From: Methanocella sp.
GTDB taxonomy: Archaea > Halobacteriota > Methanocellia > Methanocellales > Methanocellaceae
Length of the DNA: 64,000 nt
Reading direction: 5' to 3'
NCBI RefSeq assembly: GCF_035506375.1
Contig: NZ_DATJPM010000074.1
Span: forward strand, 11,321 to 75,320
The notes beneath the pieces are model-generated. The model was not told the DNA's origin and made no database searches. It was given only the letters and a program-made list of their open reading frames with translations. Positions 16,217 to 24,964 of this stretch are shown piece by piece. The stretch's first letter is position 1; the number at the start of each line of letters is the position of its first letter. Made by a program: the position numbers and the translations under genes.

Positions 16217-16879
16217 ATGACTCTGCGCGACCTGCTGGCCCGGCTCGAGCCCGAGGCCATACCTTTTCCTTTTTCCAGGCTCTACTCGTGGCTCGCATCA
16301 TCCCGCATGGTCCGGGATTATTATGAGAGCGTCGCCGCCCAGGTGCTGGAGCGAGTGCATATCGGCCGCATACTGGACATCGGTACCGGACCCGGGAGGC
16401 TTCCGCTGGCGATCGCCTCGAAGAATCGGTACGTCCACGTCACGGGCCTGGACCTGTCCGCGGACATGGTGAAGATCGCTTCCCGCCTGCCCATACAAAA
16501 TGGCGCCGCTAACATAGACTTTAAGGCAGGGAACGCCGGCGAGCTGCCGTTCGGCGACCGGGAATTCGACCTGGTGATAAGCACGCTCTCGTTCCACCAC
16601 TGGAAGGAGCCCGAGAAGGCGCTCGATGAGATCTACCGGGTTTTGAGGGAAGGCGGTGAAGCGTGGATCTACGACATCCCGAGTAAGGTCAACCCCACCG
16701 TCTGGTCGGAGATGAAAAAGCGCTACGGCTTCATCGCGTCGACGTTCATGCACTTCCACACGCTCACCGAGCCCTTCTACGACGAGAAGCGGCTGGGCGA
16801 GATAGCCGCGGCCTCGCGGTTTAAAAAATACGAGATAGACTACAGGCTATTCACTTACCGGCTGCGGCTGTATAAATAA
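16217..16879 (+). CDS. Class I SAM-dependent methyltransferase
   Basis: 220 residues. Motif I reads ILDIGTGPGRLPLAIA, then VTGLDLSADMVKIASR (acidic end of strand 2), FGDREFDLVISTLSFHHWKEPEKAL (post-motif II/III) and EIYRVLREGGEAWIYDI, which is the methyltransferase type 11 pattern. The substrate is unknown. It follows the lipid prenyltransferase gene after 36 bp and may be in the same transcript. ATG 16217 is the first methionine at the conserved N-terminus. Confidence 0.85.
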   Translation: MTLRDLLARLEPEAIPFPFSRLYSWLASSRMVRDYYESVAAQVLERVHIGRILDIGTGPGRLPLAIASKNRYVHVTGLDLSADMVKIASRLPIQNGAANIDFKAGNAGELPFGDREFDLVISTLSFHHWKEPEKALDEIYRVLREGGEAWIYDIPSKVNPTVWSEMKKRYGFIASTFMHFHTLTEPFYDEKRLGEIAAASRFKKYEIDYRLFTYRLRLYK

Positions 16880-16951
16880 CCGACTGCATACGGACATAAT
16901 ATTAACGCCCGTCAGCGCCCTCGAAAGTGGTTAAACATATTTCGAAGGAAC

Positions 16952-17629
16952 TTATTTTACGATGGTCTCCCTGAGCTTCTCGACACCTTCCGCCTCGTAG
17001 ACTGCGTTGCCCACGACGATGGTGTCCGCATACCGCGCCATCTCCTCGGCCTTTTCACGGGAGTTGATGCCTCCGCCGTAGTAAAGCCGGGCGCCATGCA
17101 GCTTTTCCCTGACCGCCCTGACCAGCGCCGGGTCGCCGAATGTGCCGCTGTACTCGACGTACACGATGGGGAAGTGGAAGAACCGGTCCGCGCACTCCCC
17201 GTAGGCGGCAGCCTCGCGGGGCGTCATCTCGGTCTTTGCCTTCGTCACCATGGCCACGGCTGACCTGGGGTTCATGACTATGTAAGCTTCCGGCACGATC
17301 TTTTCCCAGTCGACATCGAAGTGCTGTACCCATATCTTGTGGACGCCCATGAGCCAGAAGGCCACGTCGGTGTTCAGTATGGACGGCACGAAGATCAGGT
17401 CCATGTCGTCCCGGAGGCCTTCAGTGCCCGCGGGCTCCAGCACTTTGGGGATGCTGTAATCCTTGAGCATTTCAACGAGGTGGGAGACGTTATCCTTCGT
17501 GATGTTCTGCGTGCCGGAGATCATGATGGCGTCCGTTCCCGAGTCCACTATCTCCGCCACTGCCTTCGGGGTAATCGTCTTATCCGGGTCCAGCTTGGTC
17601 ACATGCTTCCACTTCTTCCAGTCGATCAT
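16952..17629 (-). CDS. Geranylgeranylglyceryl phosphate synthase
   Basis: 225 residues, a PcrB/GGGPS TIM-barrel. It joins geranylgeranyl diphosphate to sn-glycerol-1-phosphate, the first committed step of archaeal ether lipids. Motifs: HVTKLDPDKTI, DAIMISGTQNIT, VPSILNT, IVYVEYSGTFGD, ARLYYGGGINSREKAEEM and TIVVGNAVYE. ATG 17629 is used; GTG 17635 has a better-spaced GGAG and is the alternative. The upstream hisG gene ends 34 bp before it, so the two may share a transcript. It works with the UbiA enzyme at 15317 and HMG-CoA reductase at 61796. Confidence 0.92.
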   Translation of the reverse strand: MIDWKKWKHVTKLDPDKTITPKAVAEIVDSGTDAIMISGTQNITKDNVSHLVEMLKDYSIPKVLEPAGTEGLRDDMDLIFVPSILNTDVAFWLMGVHKIWVQHFDVDWEKIVPEAYIVMNPRSAVAMVTKAKTEMTPREAAAYGECADRFFHFPIVYVEYSGTFGDPALVRAVREKLHGARLYYGGGINSREKAEEMARYADTIVVGNAVYEAEGVEKLRETIVK

Positions 17630-17663
17630 AGTCACAGATGCTCCATTCAAAATCAACGATAAT

Positions 17664-18521
17664 TTATCGGACGATGCGCTCGATCGGTACGATGAGGATG
17701 TCCCGGGCGCCGACGCTCTTCAGCTCGTTGACGACCTTGTAGATCTCCCGCTCGTGGACGACCGCGTGGACCGCGCACATGGGCGAGTTCGCTTCCACCT
17801 TCATGACGGTGGGGCCCGACAGGCCCGGCAGCTTCTTCTTCACCGCCTCCAGCGCCGCCGCCGGCACGTTCATCATCAGATAGCGCTTGCCCTTGGCCTC
17901 GATGACGCTCTCCAGCGCCAGCTTGATCTCCGAGACCTTTTTTGGGTGCTTAGCAAGGCTCTCCTTGCTGGCGATGAGCTTCTGCGAGGTGCGCAGCACG
18001 TGCTCGACGACCTTGAGGTGGTTGATGGACAGCGTCGTGCCACTGGACGTGAGGTCGACGATCGCGTCGGCGACGCCGATGTGCGGCGTGATCTCGGTGG
18101 CCCCGGAGACCTCGACGACGTGCACGTGAATGCCTTTTGACTCGAAGAACTTCCTCGTTATCGCCGGGAACTCGGTGGCTATCTTTTTATCCTTAAGCTG
18201 CTCTGCCTTCTCGATGCCCGACTCTTCGGGCACGGCCAGCACGAGGTCGGCCTTCCCGATGCCCAGGTCGAGCAGCGTCTCGACGTCCGCCCCGGACTCG
18301 TGGATGAAGTCCTCGCCCGTGATGCCCAGGTCGGCCGCGCCGTTCTCCACGTACTCGGGGATGTCCCGCGCCCGGGCGAACAGTAGCGAGATCTCGTCGT
18401 CCACCGTCTTCGCGAAGAGGCTCCGATCGGAGTGGTCCACGATATGCAGCCCTGCCCGCTCGAAAAGGTCCATGATCGGCTCGTATACTCTTCCTTTATT
18501 GGGCAGCGCTATTCGTACCAT
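17664..18521 (-). CDS. hisG: ATP phosphoribosyltransferase, long form
   Basis: 285 residues. HisG condenses ATP with PRPP in the first step of histidine synthesis. The N-terminus MVRIALPNKGRVYEP, the segment YVENGAADLGITGEDFI, the PRPP-binding AIVDLTSSGTTLSINHL, and a C-terminal ACT-like regulatory domain (KKLPGLSGPTVMKVEANS, VHAVVHEREIYKVVNELKSVGARDILI) identify the long, hexameric, histidine-inhibited form that needs no HisZ. No other his gene is nearby. The gene has its own AT-rich upstream region, shared with the divergent Rieske gene. Confidence 0.95.
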   Translation of the reverse strand: MVRIALPNKGRVYEPIMDLFERAGLHIVDHSDRSLFAKTVDDEISLLFARARDIPEYVENGAADLGITGEDFIHESGADVETLLDLGIGKADLVLAVPEESGIEKAEQLKDKKIATEFPAITRKFFESKGIHVHVVEVSGATEITPHIGVADAIVDLTSSGTTLSINHLKVVEHVLRTSQKLIASKESLAKHPKKVSEIKLALESVIEAKGKRYLMMNVPAAALEAVKKKLPGLSGPTVMKVEANSPMCAVHAVVHEREIYKVVNELKSVGARDILIVPIERIVR

Positions 18522-18644
18522 AAATTATCGAACTTTATAATCACGAGGGAAGATATAAGCCTTTAGATGCGTCTGCGAACATGTTTTCGATATCGTTACC
18601 AGTAAATAACAGTACATTAACAATAAAAAAAAATTCAAAGTTAC

Positions 18645-18691
18645 CTTCGCGGTTCGACGCCCTGCATGATGGTGCACGTCGAAATGCGAAG
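18645..18691. repeat. Inverted repeat in the hisG/Rieske divergent region
   Basis: CTTCGC(GG)TTCGACG at 18645-18659 pairs with CGTCGAA(AT)GCGAAG at 18677-18691, 13 paired bases per arm with one 2-base internal mismatch and a 17-base loop that itself has GCA..TGCA. It lies upstream of both predicted promoters and is GC-rich in AT-rich DNA. It could be a protein-binding site, a terminator or part of a small RNA. Confidence 0.5.
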
Positions 18692-18714
18692 AAGACCGGG
18701 TACTTCGATAAGAC

Positions 18715-18724
18715 ATTAAATATA
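18715..18724 (+). promoter_or_regulatory. TATA box of the Rieske gene
   Basis: ATTAAATATA lies 33 bp before the ATG at 18757. No Shine-Dalgarno sequence is seen, so the leader is absent or very short. Confidence 0.45.
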
Positions 18725-18756
18725 TAGCTGAACGCCACGCTATTATTCGTATTGAT

Positions 18757-19065
18757 ATGAACGGTTACGTCAAGGTCGCGAAGGCCGCCGACATCGGCGC
18801 CGGTACTATGAAAGGCTATACGATAAATGGCGTTAAAGTACTCATTGCGAATGTCGGCGGGAAGTACTACGCCCTTGAGGATAAATGCTCGCACATGGGG
18901 GCGAAACTCTCCACCGGCATACTCACGGGCAACATCGTCATGTGCATAGCTCACTCAGCGCAGTTCGACGTGACCACGGGCGCGCCGCTCAACCTGCTCG
19001 GCAAGGAGCCCGTGAAGGCCTACGAGTTGCGAGTGAACAGCGAAGACCTGGAAGTCAAACTTTGA
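18757..19065 (+). CDS. Rieske-type [2Fe-2S] ferredoxin
   Basis: 102 residues, a free-standing soluble Rieske domain. The cluster ligands are C44-x-H46 (KCSHMGAKL) and C63-x2-H66 (MCIAHSAQFD), with 16 residues between the two pairs. The proline-loop region is TTGAPLNLLGKEPVKAYELR. Proteins of this size act as electron carriers for oxygenases or other redox enzymes; in a strict anaerobe the partner is unclear. The 913-residue HEAT protein gene begins 6 bp after the stop, so co-expression is likely and a physical link is possible (inference). Confidence 0.9.
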   Translation: MNGYVKVAKAADIGAGTMKGYTINGVKVLIANVGGKYYALEDKCSHMGAKLSTGILTGNIVMCIAHSAQFDVTTGAPLNLLGKEPVKAYELRVNSEDLEVKL

Positions 19066-19071
19066 TCTGTT

Positions 19072-21813
19072 ATGCCTGAGAGGGACACCGATAGCCTGGT
19101 TAAGGCGCTGGAGCCGTACAACGACATCGACGTCCGGCTGGACGCGGCGATCGCCCTCGGGTGCTCGGGCGACCCGGCGGGCGTCGAGCCCCTCATATCC
19201 ATTTTAAAGGACGACCACTATGCCTTACGCCGGGAGGCTGCTATTGCATTAGGCAGCCTCAAGGACGCCCGGGCTGTCGGGCCCCTGGCCGAGGCGCTCA
19301 GGGACCAGTTCTACGAGCTGCGGAGGGACGCGGCCATCGCGCTGGGCACGATAGCGGACCTGAAGGCCGTTCCGCCCCTCCTCGAGGCGCTGGGCGATAA
19401 GGACGCCGGCGTGCGGCGGGATGCCGCCTGGGCGCTGGGAAACATCGGCGATATCCGAGCGGCCGGGGCGATGCTTACACTGCTCAAAGACAGGGACGTC
19501 GGAGTCCGGCAGAACGCCGCCTGGGCGCTCGGCGTTTTCAAATATATGGAGGGCGCGCTGCCGCTGGCCGCGCTCCTGAAGGACGAGGATGACGCTGTCC
19601 GGCGGGTCGCGGCCATCGCGCTGGGCGCCCTCAAGGCGCCGGGGACCGTGGAGCCGCTCATCGCGGCGCTCAAGGACCACGACGAGAGGGTCCGCCGGGA
19701 GGCGGCCATGGCCCTCATCGGCTTCGGACCGGACGCCGTCGGGCCCCTCATCGAGTCCCTTAACGACCGGAGCGAGTTCGTCCGGCAGAACGCCGCCTGG
19801 GCGCTGGGCGAGATCCGGGACGAAAGAGCCGTGGGGCCGCTGGTCGAGGCGCTCGGCGACCGGGACCGGGGCGTGCGCTGGGACGCGGCCTGGGCCCTGG
19901 TGCGGGTGGACGGCGACCGGGCGGTCATACCGCTCATCGAAAAGCTCAAGTCCGGCGAGAGGGACCACCGGCTGACGGCCATCTGGGCCCTGGGGGAGTT
20001 GCGGGACGCGCGGGCCGTCGAGCCTCTCATCGAGGCGCTTAAGGACCGCAACGATTCCATCCGAAAGGCAGCGGCCGTCGCGCTCGGCAGCATCGGCGAC
20101 CCCCGGGCCGTGCGCCCGCTGGTGGAGACGCTGAAGGACGAGGACGAGGAGGTGCGCAACGAGGCCGCTATATCTTTCCGGAACTTCGGGCCGCAGGCCG
20201 TGGACATGCTCATCGGCGCTCTGGCCGAGAAGGACGACTACGCCCGCAAGGGCGCCGCATTTGCGCTGGGCGATTTAGGCGACGAGCGCGCCGTTGGCCC
20301 GCTTTTACAGTCCATGAAGGACGAGGCGCAGTCGGTCCGCTGGGACGCGGCCTGGGCGCTCGTCAAGTTAGGTAAAAAAGGCGCCGTGGCGCAGCTCATG
20401 AAGGCGCTACGGGACCCGGACGCCGACGTCCGCTGGAAGTCGGCCTGGGCGCTGGGCGAGATTAACGACGCCCGGGCCGTGGGGCCCCTGCTCGACGCGC
20501 TCCGGGACGACGATGGCCTGGTCCGCAACAGCGCGTCCATCTCGCTTTCACTCATTTTCGAGTCCCTGGTAAAAGGCCTGAATAGCGAGGACTTCTCCAT
20601 AAGGGGAGAGGCCGGCATGACCGCGCTGGGCGCACTCGACCCTCTCATCGGGGCGCTGGTGGTCGATAACGTCACGGTGCGGGGGAACGCCGTGGGCGTG
20701 TTCGTGACCATCCTGGAGCCGCTGCTAAATGTCCTGAGCGAGGTCGACGATAACGCGGCCGACGCCCTGATACGGAAGATAATGGGCCCGCTCGTGAAGG
20801 CGCTCAAGTACGAGAACCGCCGCGGCCGGCTGGAGGATACCAGTGCCCTCAGGTTCGTGTCCAATGAGCGCATCATCGGCGCCCTCGTTATGGCGATGAA
20901 CGACGCGGACTTCAGCGTGCGGAGCAACGCTGCCATAACCTTTTTACTCATCCTGGACCCGATGCTGAAGGCGCTGAACAGCGAGGGCCGGGAGGTCCGG
21001 CGCCGCGCCGCGGAGGCGCTCGTAGCGTCGGTGGAGCCGCTTTTAAGGGTATTATACGAGGTGCACGATAACTCCGCGGACGTTTTCATCCGCAAGGCCA
21101 TGAGCCCCCTGAACAGGGCCATGAACGACGAGGACATGTACGTGCGGAGCAACGCCGCCATCGTCATGTTCCGGATGGTGGAGCTGCTGAACAAGGCCTT
21201 AAAGAATAAGAATAACGGCCTCCGGATGGGCGCGGCGGTCGCGCTGGGCTCCATCCGGGACGCCCGGTCGCTGGCGCCCCTGGCCGAGGCGCTCGGCGAC
21301 AGGGACCAGGGCATCCGGCGCGAGGCGGCCGTTGCGCTCGGCGGCATCGGCGATTCGAGGGGCATCAGCCCCCTAATGGAGGCGCTAAAGGACGAGGACA
21401 GCATCGTGCGCCGGGAGGCGGCCTGGGGCCTGGTGAGGATCGGCGACAGGGCCGTCGAGCCGCTGCTGGGCGCGCTTGCCCAAAATCCGGAGCATCGCTG
21501 GGAGCTGGTCTGGGCCCTGGGCGAGACCCAGGACGAAAGGTCCGTGCCGGCGCTCATCGGGGCGCTGAGGGACGAGGACGATGCGGTGCGCCGGGAGGCG
21601 GCCTGGGCGCTGTGGTTCATCGGCGACGAGCGTGCCGCCGTGCCGCTGAAGGAGGCCCTGGGCGAGAACTCGGCCATGTACGAGGCGGAAATAGCGCTAA
21701 ACCGCATCGAGCAGCGCGACACGATCGATACGCTGAAGAAGGCGCTCCAGGCCAGGCTCGGGAAAGAGCGCCCGCCGGAGCGCGCAGAGGGCATGAAGCC
21801 TCATATAAAATAG
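19072..21813 (+). CDS. Large HEAT-repeat (PBS lyase-like) protein
   Basis: 913 residues made almost entirely of about 29 HEAT repeats of roughly 31 residues. The consensus is close to 'VGPLIEALKDRDxxVRRDAAWALGEIGDxRA', seen in copies with GVRRDAAWALGNIGD, SVRWDAAWALVKLG and DVRWKSAWALGEIND. Repeats at about 480-720 diverge (SLVKGLNSEDFSIRGEAG, ALIRKIMGPLVKALKY), and the last 25 residues are charged (LGKERPPERAEGMKPH). Such a superhelix is a protein-binding scaffold; no catalytic residues are visible. It follows the Rieske gene closely, and its 3' end overlaps the convergent permease gene by 13 bp. A separate small HEAT protein is encoded at 41972-42322. Confidence 0.92.
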   Translation: MPERDTDSLVKALEPYNDIDVRLDAAIALGCSGDPAGVEPLISILKDDHYALRREAAIALGSLKDARAVGPLAEALRDQFYELRRDAAIALGTIADLKAVPPLLEALGDKDAGVRRDAAWALGNIGDIRAAGAMLTLLKDRDVGVRQNAAWALGVFKYMEGALPLAALLKDEDDAVRRVAAIALGALKAPGTVEPLIAALKDHDERVRREAAMALIGFGPDAVGPLIESLNDRSEFVRQNAAWALGEIRDERAVGPLVEALGDRDRGVRWDAAWALVRVDGDRAVIPLIEKLKSGERDHRLTAIWALGELRDARAVEPLIEALKDRNDSIRKAAAVALGSIGDPRAVRPLVETLKDEDEEVRNEAAISFRNFGPQAVDMLIGALAEKDDYARKGAAFALGDLGDERAVGPLLQSMKDEAQSVRWDAAWALVKLGKKGAVAQLMKALRDPDADVRWKSAWALGEINDARAVGPLLDALRDDDGLVRNSASISLSLIFESLVKGLNSEDFSIRGEAGMTALGALDPLIGALVVDNVTVRGNAVGVFVTILEPLLNVLSEVDDNAADALIRKIMGPLVKALKYENRRGRLEDTSALRFVSNERIIGALVMAMNDADFSVRSNAAITFLLILDPMLKALNSEGREVRRRAAEALVASVEPLLRVLYEVHDNSADVFIRKAMSPLNRAMNDEDMYVRSNAAIVMFRMVELLNKALKNKNNGLRMGAAVALGSIRDARSLAPLAEALGDRDQGIRREAAVALGGIGDSRGISPLMEALKDEDSIVRREAAWGLVRIGDRAVEPLLGALAQNPEHRWELVWALGETQDERSVPALIGALRDEDDAVRREAAWALWFIGDERAAVPLKEALGENSAMYEAEIALNRIEQRDTIDTLKKALQARLGKERPPERAEGMKPHIK

Positions 21814-23084
21814 ATAATGCAGGGCACGAGGAGCACGCCCATCAGGCATGTTTTTCTGACGTTTACCAGGTGCGGGGCCAGGCCGGCCATCCCCGCCACC
21901 GCGAACACGGCCAGCCCGAGGAAGCCCGTCATCGCCAGGCACATTGCCGCTAAAAATAACAGCACTGTGGCGTTGAGCAGCCTGTAGTTCACCCTCGTGA
22001 AGACCCCCGAGGCAACGCCGCCGGCCAGTATCGTCACCGGGTACGTGAGCGCCCCGGCCAGGCACATGGCGAAGGCCAGCAGCATGAACGTCTCGAAGTC
22101 GATGGAGCCGATGGCGCTCTGGGCCGCGGCCACGGCGCCGCTCCTCGGGTGGCCGATGACGTACAGGGCTACGAGTGAAAAGACGGCGTTCGCCGTGTTC
22201 ACGCCAGAGATGGAAACGATATACTTCCGGTCGTCGGCCTCGCTCTTCTTCGAGAGCATGCCCGTGACCGTGGTCGCCACGCCCGTGCTTACCGCCGGGA
22301 ACCAGGATACCAGCGCCCCCGCCGCAGTGCCGGCGAGGGCACTCCTGAGGACATCGCCCGCGGGCAGAGACAATGTGCTCTTGTGCTGGGGCGGCATAGC
22401 GGGAGAGGAGTTCAGGCTCAGCAGAAGCGTCGGAGCCCCGAATAGGCCTGAGAGCAGTGGCAGCAGCATTTCGGGGGCCGCGATATGGACCAGCGGGACG
22501 AGCAGGCCCTCGGCGCTGAACGCCGCCAGGCCCAGAAGACCGCAGACGAGAAATATGGCGGCGGCCCAGGCGATGGCCTTCAGCCTGTCCAGTGCGCCGG
22601 CGAACGGCCCCTTCCCCCGGTTCGAGAGTATCACCAGCGCCGAAATAGCGATCAGGATAATGCCCATATAGCCCTGTATAGGCCCGTTGAGCGACTTGAA
22701 AAAGAGCGATATCGGGGCCATCAGTAAAAGCGATGCGCCGATGGCCAGGCCGCTGCCCATGGCCGATAGCCGCACGGCCTCGACGCCCCGGCCTTCCTGC
22801 AGCATCCGGTGGCCTGGAAGAACGGCCATGGCCGTGGCCTCGTCCGGCGCGCCTAAAAAGATCGAGGGCACTATGTCCAGGAAGCTCTGGGATATGGTGC
22901 TCGCCACGATCATGACCGCCACATAGAGCGCCGGTAAACCCGAGGCCACGAGCGCCGGCGTCATGCCCAGCAGTATGGCGGAGGTATTATTGACGTGGAT
23001 GCCCGGCAACAAGCCGGCAAAGGCGCCGACGACGATGCCGCCGAACACCGAAGCGCAAAACAACACCAGCGAAAGCTCAAGCAC
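21801..23084 (-). CDS. TctA-like membrane protein (COG1784)
   Basis: 427 residues, about 11-12 hydrophobic segments. The N-terminal GIVVGAFAGLLPGIHVNNTSA resembles the glycine-proline signature of TctA/DUF112 tripartite tricarboxylate transporter permeases, and a second copy appears as AGALVSWFPAVSTGVATTVTGM. Archaeal members (COG1784) usually lack the TctB and TctC partners, as here, so their substrate is unknown. The stop codon overlaps the convergent HEAT gene by 13 bp. No promoter element can be assigned with confidence. Confidence 0.8.
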   Translation of the reverse strand: MLELSLVLFCASVFGGIVVGAFAGLLPGIHVNNTSAILLGMTPALVASGLPALYVAVMIVASTISQSFLDIVPSIFLGAPDEATAMAVLPGHRMLQEGRGVEAVRLSAMGSGLAIGASLLLMAPISLFFKSLNGPIQGYMGIILIAISALVILSNRGKGPFAGALDRLKAIAWAAAIFLVCGLLGLAAFSAEGLLVPLVHIAAPEMLLPLLSGLFGAPTLLLSLNSSPAMPPQHKSTLSLPAGDVLRSALAGTAAGALVSWFPAVSTGVATTVTGMLSKKSEADDRKYIVSISGVNTANAVFSLVALYVIGHPRSGAVAAAQSAIGSIDFETFMLLAFAMCLAGALTYPVTILAGGVASGVFTRVNYRLLNATVLLFLAAMCLAMTGFLGLAVFAVAGMAGLAPHLVNVRKTCLMGVLLVPCIIYFI

Positions 23085-23146
23085 AATATAGACTTATTTT
23101 CAAAATATTAAAAATTAGTGGTATTATATGGGCCGCTCTTTCGTCC

Positions 23147-23854
23147 TTACTTATCAGGGTCTTTGCCGTATTCGCTCTCAATGCTGTCGAGCAGCAGGTA
23201 CAGGGCCCGGTTTACCTCGGGTAGATGGCCATAGCCCGTCCTGATATGCTCCGCATCCTGGACGTATCGGCTCCCGTCAAGGTCTCCGGAGCAATTCCCG
23301 ATTAGCTTCTCGATGCTTTCCCTCGTCGATTCCAGGTGGAACTGCAGGCCGATGGCCCGGCCCAACTCGAACCCCTGGTTATCGCAGGCTTCGCTCGATG
23401 CGAGCTTCCTCGCGCCCGGGGGGATCGAGAACGTATCCCCGTGCCAGTGGAAAGCCATGAGCTCCCGGGGAAGCCGTCTGAATACGGGCGAATTTTGGGC
23501 TTCGGGGGTCAGCTTCACCGGGAACCAGCCGACCTCCCTGAACTTATTTTTCGTTACGGTGCCGCCCATGGCCCCGGCGATAAGCTGCGCGCCCAGGCAC
23601 ACTCCCAGGACGATCTTTCCCGTGGCGACGGCGCTCCTGATGAACCGCTTTTCGTCCTTCAGCCATGGATACTTCACATCGTCATCGGCCCCCATGGGGC
23701 CGCCCATGACCACGAGCCAGTCGAAGCTGCCCAGAAGAGGGAGCTCTTCTCTATAGATATGAGTCGTTCCCGTGGAGTGCCCCTTGCTTTTTGCCCAGGA
23801 CTCGATGCTCGCCATGTCCTCGAAGGGGACGTGTTGAATACAGTGTATCCTCAT
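23147..23854 (-). CDS. Class I glutamine amidotransferase
   Basis: 235 residues, one GATase1 domain. The nucleophile elbow is VLGVCLGAQLIAGAMGG, the oxyanion-strand region is WLVVMGGPMGADDD, and the catalytic His-Glu pair lies in GLQFHLEST. HWHGDTFSIPPGARKLASSEAC is typical of the GMP-synthase-like/glutamine amidotransferase subgroup. The acceptor domain is missing, so the physiological reaction is unknown. The start MRIHCIQHVPFEDM follows the family. It lies downstream of the lipoprotein gene and hairpin R2. Confidence 0.88.
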   Translation of the reverse strand: MRIHCIQHVPFEDMASIESWAKSKGHSTGTTHIYREELPLLGSFDWLVVMGGPMGADDDVKYPWLKDEKRFIRSAVATGKIVLGVCLGAQLIAGAMGGTVTKNKFREVGWFPVKLTPEAQNSPVFRRLPRELMAFHWHGDTFSIPPGARKLASSEACDNQGFELGRAIGLQFHLESTRESIEKLIGNCSGDLDGSRYVQDAEHIRTGYGHLPEVNRALYLLLDSIESEYGKDPDK

Positions 23855-23945
23855 ACAATAGCCATTTGCCTTCCAATGATATAAACCGGAGTATGCTGTC
23901 CCGCTGGCGGATAATAAACTATTGTCAAGGCTCTCGAAAAATTAT

Positions 23946-24002
23946 AAGAATGCTCTAAGCGTTTTCAGCCGCTTCGTGGCTGAAAACGCTTAGAGCATTC
24001 TT
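23946..24002 (-). terminator. Perfect 25-bp stem-loop (R2, TTCAGCCACGAAG family)
   Basis: Bases 23946-23970 are exactly complementary to 23978-24002, leaving a 7-base loop. On the minus strand the hairpin follows the lipoprotein gene stop (24031) and is followed by TTATAATTTTTC, so it could work as an intrinsic terminator. Its centre contains the TTCAGCC..CTTCGTGGCTGAA module also present in palindromes R3, R4 and R6. A perfect stem of this length is longer than usual for a terminator. Confidence 0.75.
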
Positions 24003-24030
24003 TATTTTGCTTTGATTGATCGGCCAGGCA

Positions 24031-24813
24031 TCACTGGCTGATGGTGACTTCGGCGTATGAGGCGCCGGCGGGCACGGTGACCTGCGCGATGTAGACGCCC
24101 TGGACTGGCACTTCCGCGTTGGACATGCCGGTCTGGGAGCCGCCGGTCATGGGCCTGGTATAGAACGATTCGCCCGTCAGGACGTCGTAGACGTTCACAT
24201 AGCCCGTGCCATACGCTGTACGGCTAAAGGAATAGCTGATCTTGAGATCTCCTTTTTGCGCCTTGAACGGCTCTGAAACGGCGATGCCGTCCGCCTCGGC
24301 AGCGCCCACGGTCACGGGCAGTGACACAGCGGATGACGTATCCGGCCGCTTGATAATGACGGACCATTCGCCGTCCGACGTGGCCATAAGGGTATAGTTG
24401 CCAGGATAGATGGAGTTGTCGTCGATGACCATCAGCCTGCTTCCCGACGTCCTGCCGTCCGATACGTTCGCCATGCCGTTGCCGCTCGCGTCCGTAAGCG
24501 AGAAGCCGAGTCGCGTCCCGGAGCCGGACCAGGTGACGACGTATGCGCCCTGCTTCAGGCGGAAGCCATTCGCCATGCCGTCCATGCCGCCCGAGATCGA
24601 GGTGGTGTCGTCCACGACGGTCATCGTGGGCTGGATGAAAGCCGGGGTGGGCTTTGGCGTGGCCGTCGCCGGCACGGCCGTCGGCTCGATGGTGGCATCG
24701 GGCCCCACGGTCGGCGTGATCTTATGGGGCGCGCTAAAGCATCCGCTAACTGCCGTCATCGTTAGAACCAGGATCAATACAGTTACAAGCGGGGCCGGCT
24801 TCATGATTGCCAT
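24031..24813 (-). CDS. Secreted lipoprotein with beta-sandwich repeats
   Basis: 260 residues. The N-terminus has a hydrophobic signal ending in a lipobox (LTMTAVSGC), then a Thr/Pro-rich linker (ATATPKPTPAFIQPT). Two related beta-sandwich segments follow, at about 80-165 and 170-260 (GAYVVTWSGSGTRLGFSL; GDLKISYSFSRTAYGTGYV), the second ending YIAQVTVPAGASYAEVTI. It is likely anchored outside the membrane by a lipid. ATG 24813 is chosen because a TATA box (24831-24840) lies about 25 bp upstream, which predicts a leaderless mRNA; ATG 24804 is the alternative. No specific function is recognised. Confidence 0.75.
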   Translation of the reverse strand: MAIMKPAPLVTVLILVLTMTAVSGCFSAPHKITPTVGPDATIEPTAVPATATPKPTPAFIQPTMTVVDDTTSISGGMDGMANGFRLKQGAYVVTWSGSGTRLGFSLTDASGNGMANVSDGRTSGSRLMVIDDNSIYPGNYTLMATSDGEWSVIIKRPDTSSAVSLPVTVGAAEADGIAVSEPFKAQKGDLKISYSFSRTAYGTGYVNVYDVLTGESFYTRPMTGGSQTGMSNAEVPVQGVYIAQVTVPAGASYAEVTISQ

Positions 24814-24830
24814 AAATTGCATCGATAGCG

Positions 24831-24840
24831 TATAAATTTT
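24831..24840 (-). promoter_or_regulatory. TATA box of the lipoprotein gene
   Basis: Minus-strand AAAATTTATA ends 18 bp before ATG 24813, placing transcription start near that codon. No ribosome binding site is present. Confidence 0.5.
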
Positions 24841-24929
24841 TGCGTTTAATTGCCACACGCCTGGAGCTTCCAGTTTTAATCCCGCGAAGCCGATGGGGAT
24901 CAGAGTTACTTTCAGAAAAATAGAAGAGA

Positions 24930-24949
24930 GCGAACCCCGAAGGGCTCGC
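24930..24949 (-). terminator. Terminator of the mvhG-mvhA operon
   Basis: Minus strand GCGAGCCCTTCGGGGTTCGC forms a stem with a TTCG loop and one mismatch, 15 bases after the mvhA stop, followed by TCTCTTCTATTTTTC. This is a good intrinsic-terminator form. Confidence 0.65.
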
Positions 24950-24964
24950 AAGTTCATTTTATCC

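Noticed and set aside
18541..18954. 137-codon minus-strand frame over the Rieske gene
   Set aside because: It is antisense to a clear Rieske protein and crosses the divergent promoter and inverted repeat.
21697..22065. Frames antisense to the HEAT protein and permease
   Set aside because: They follow the third-position GC bias of the real genes and show no family features.
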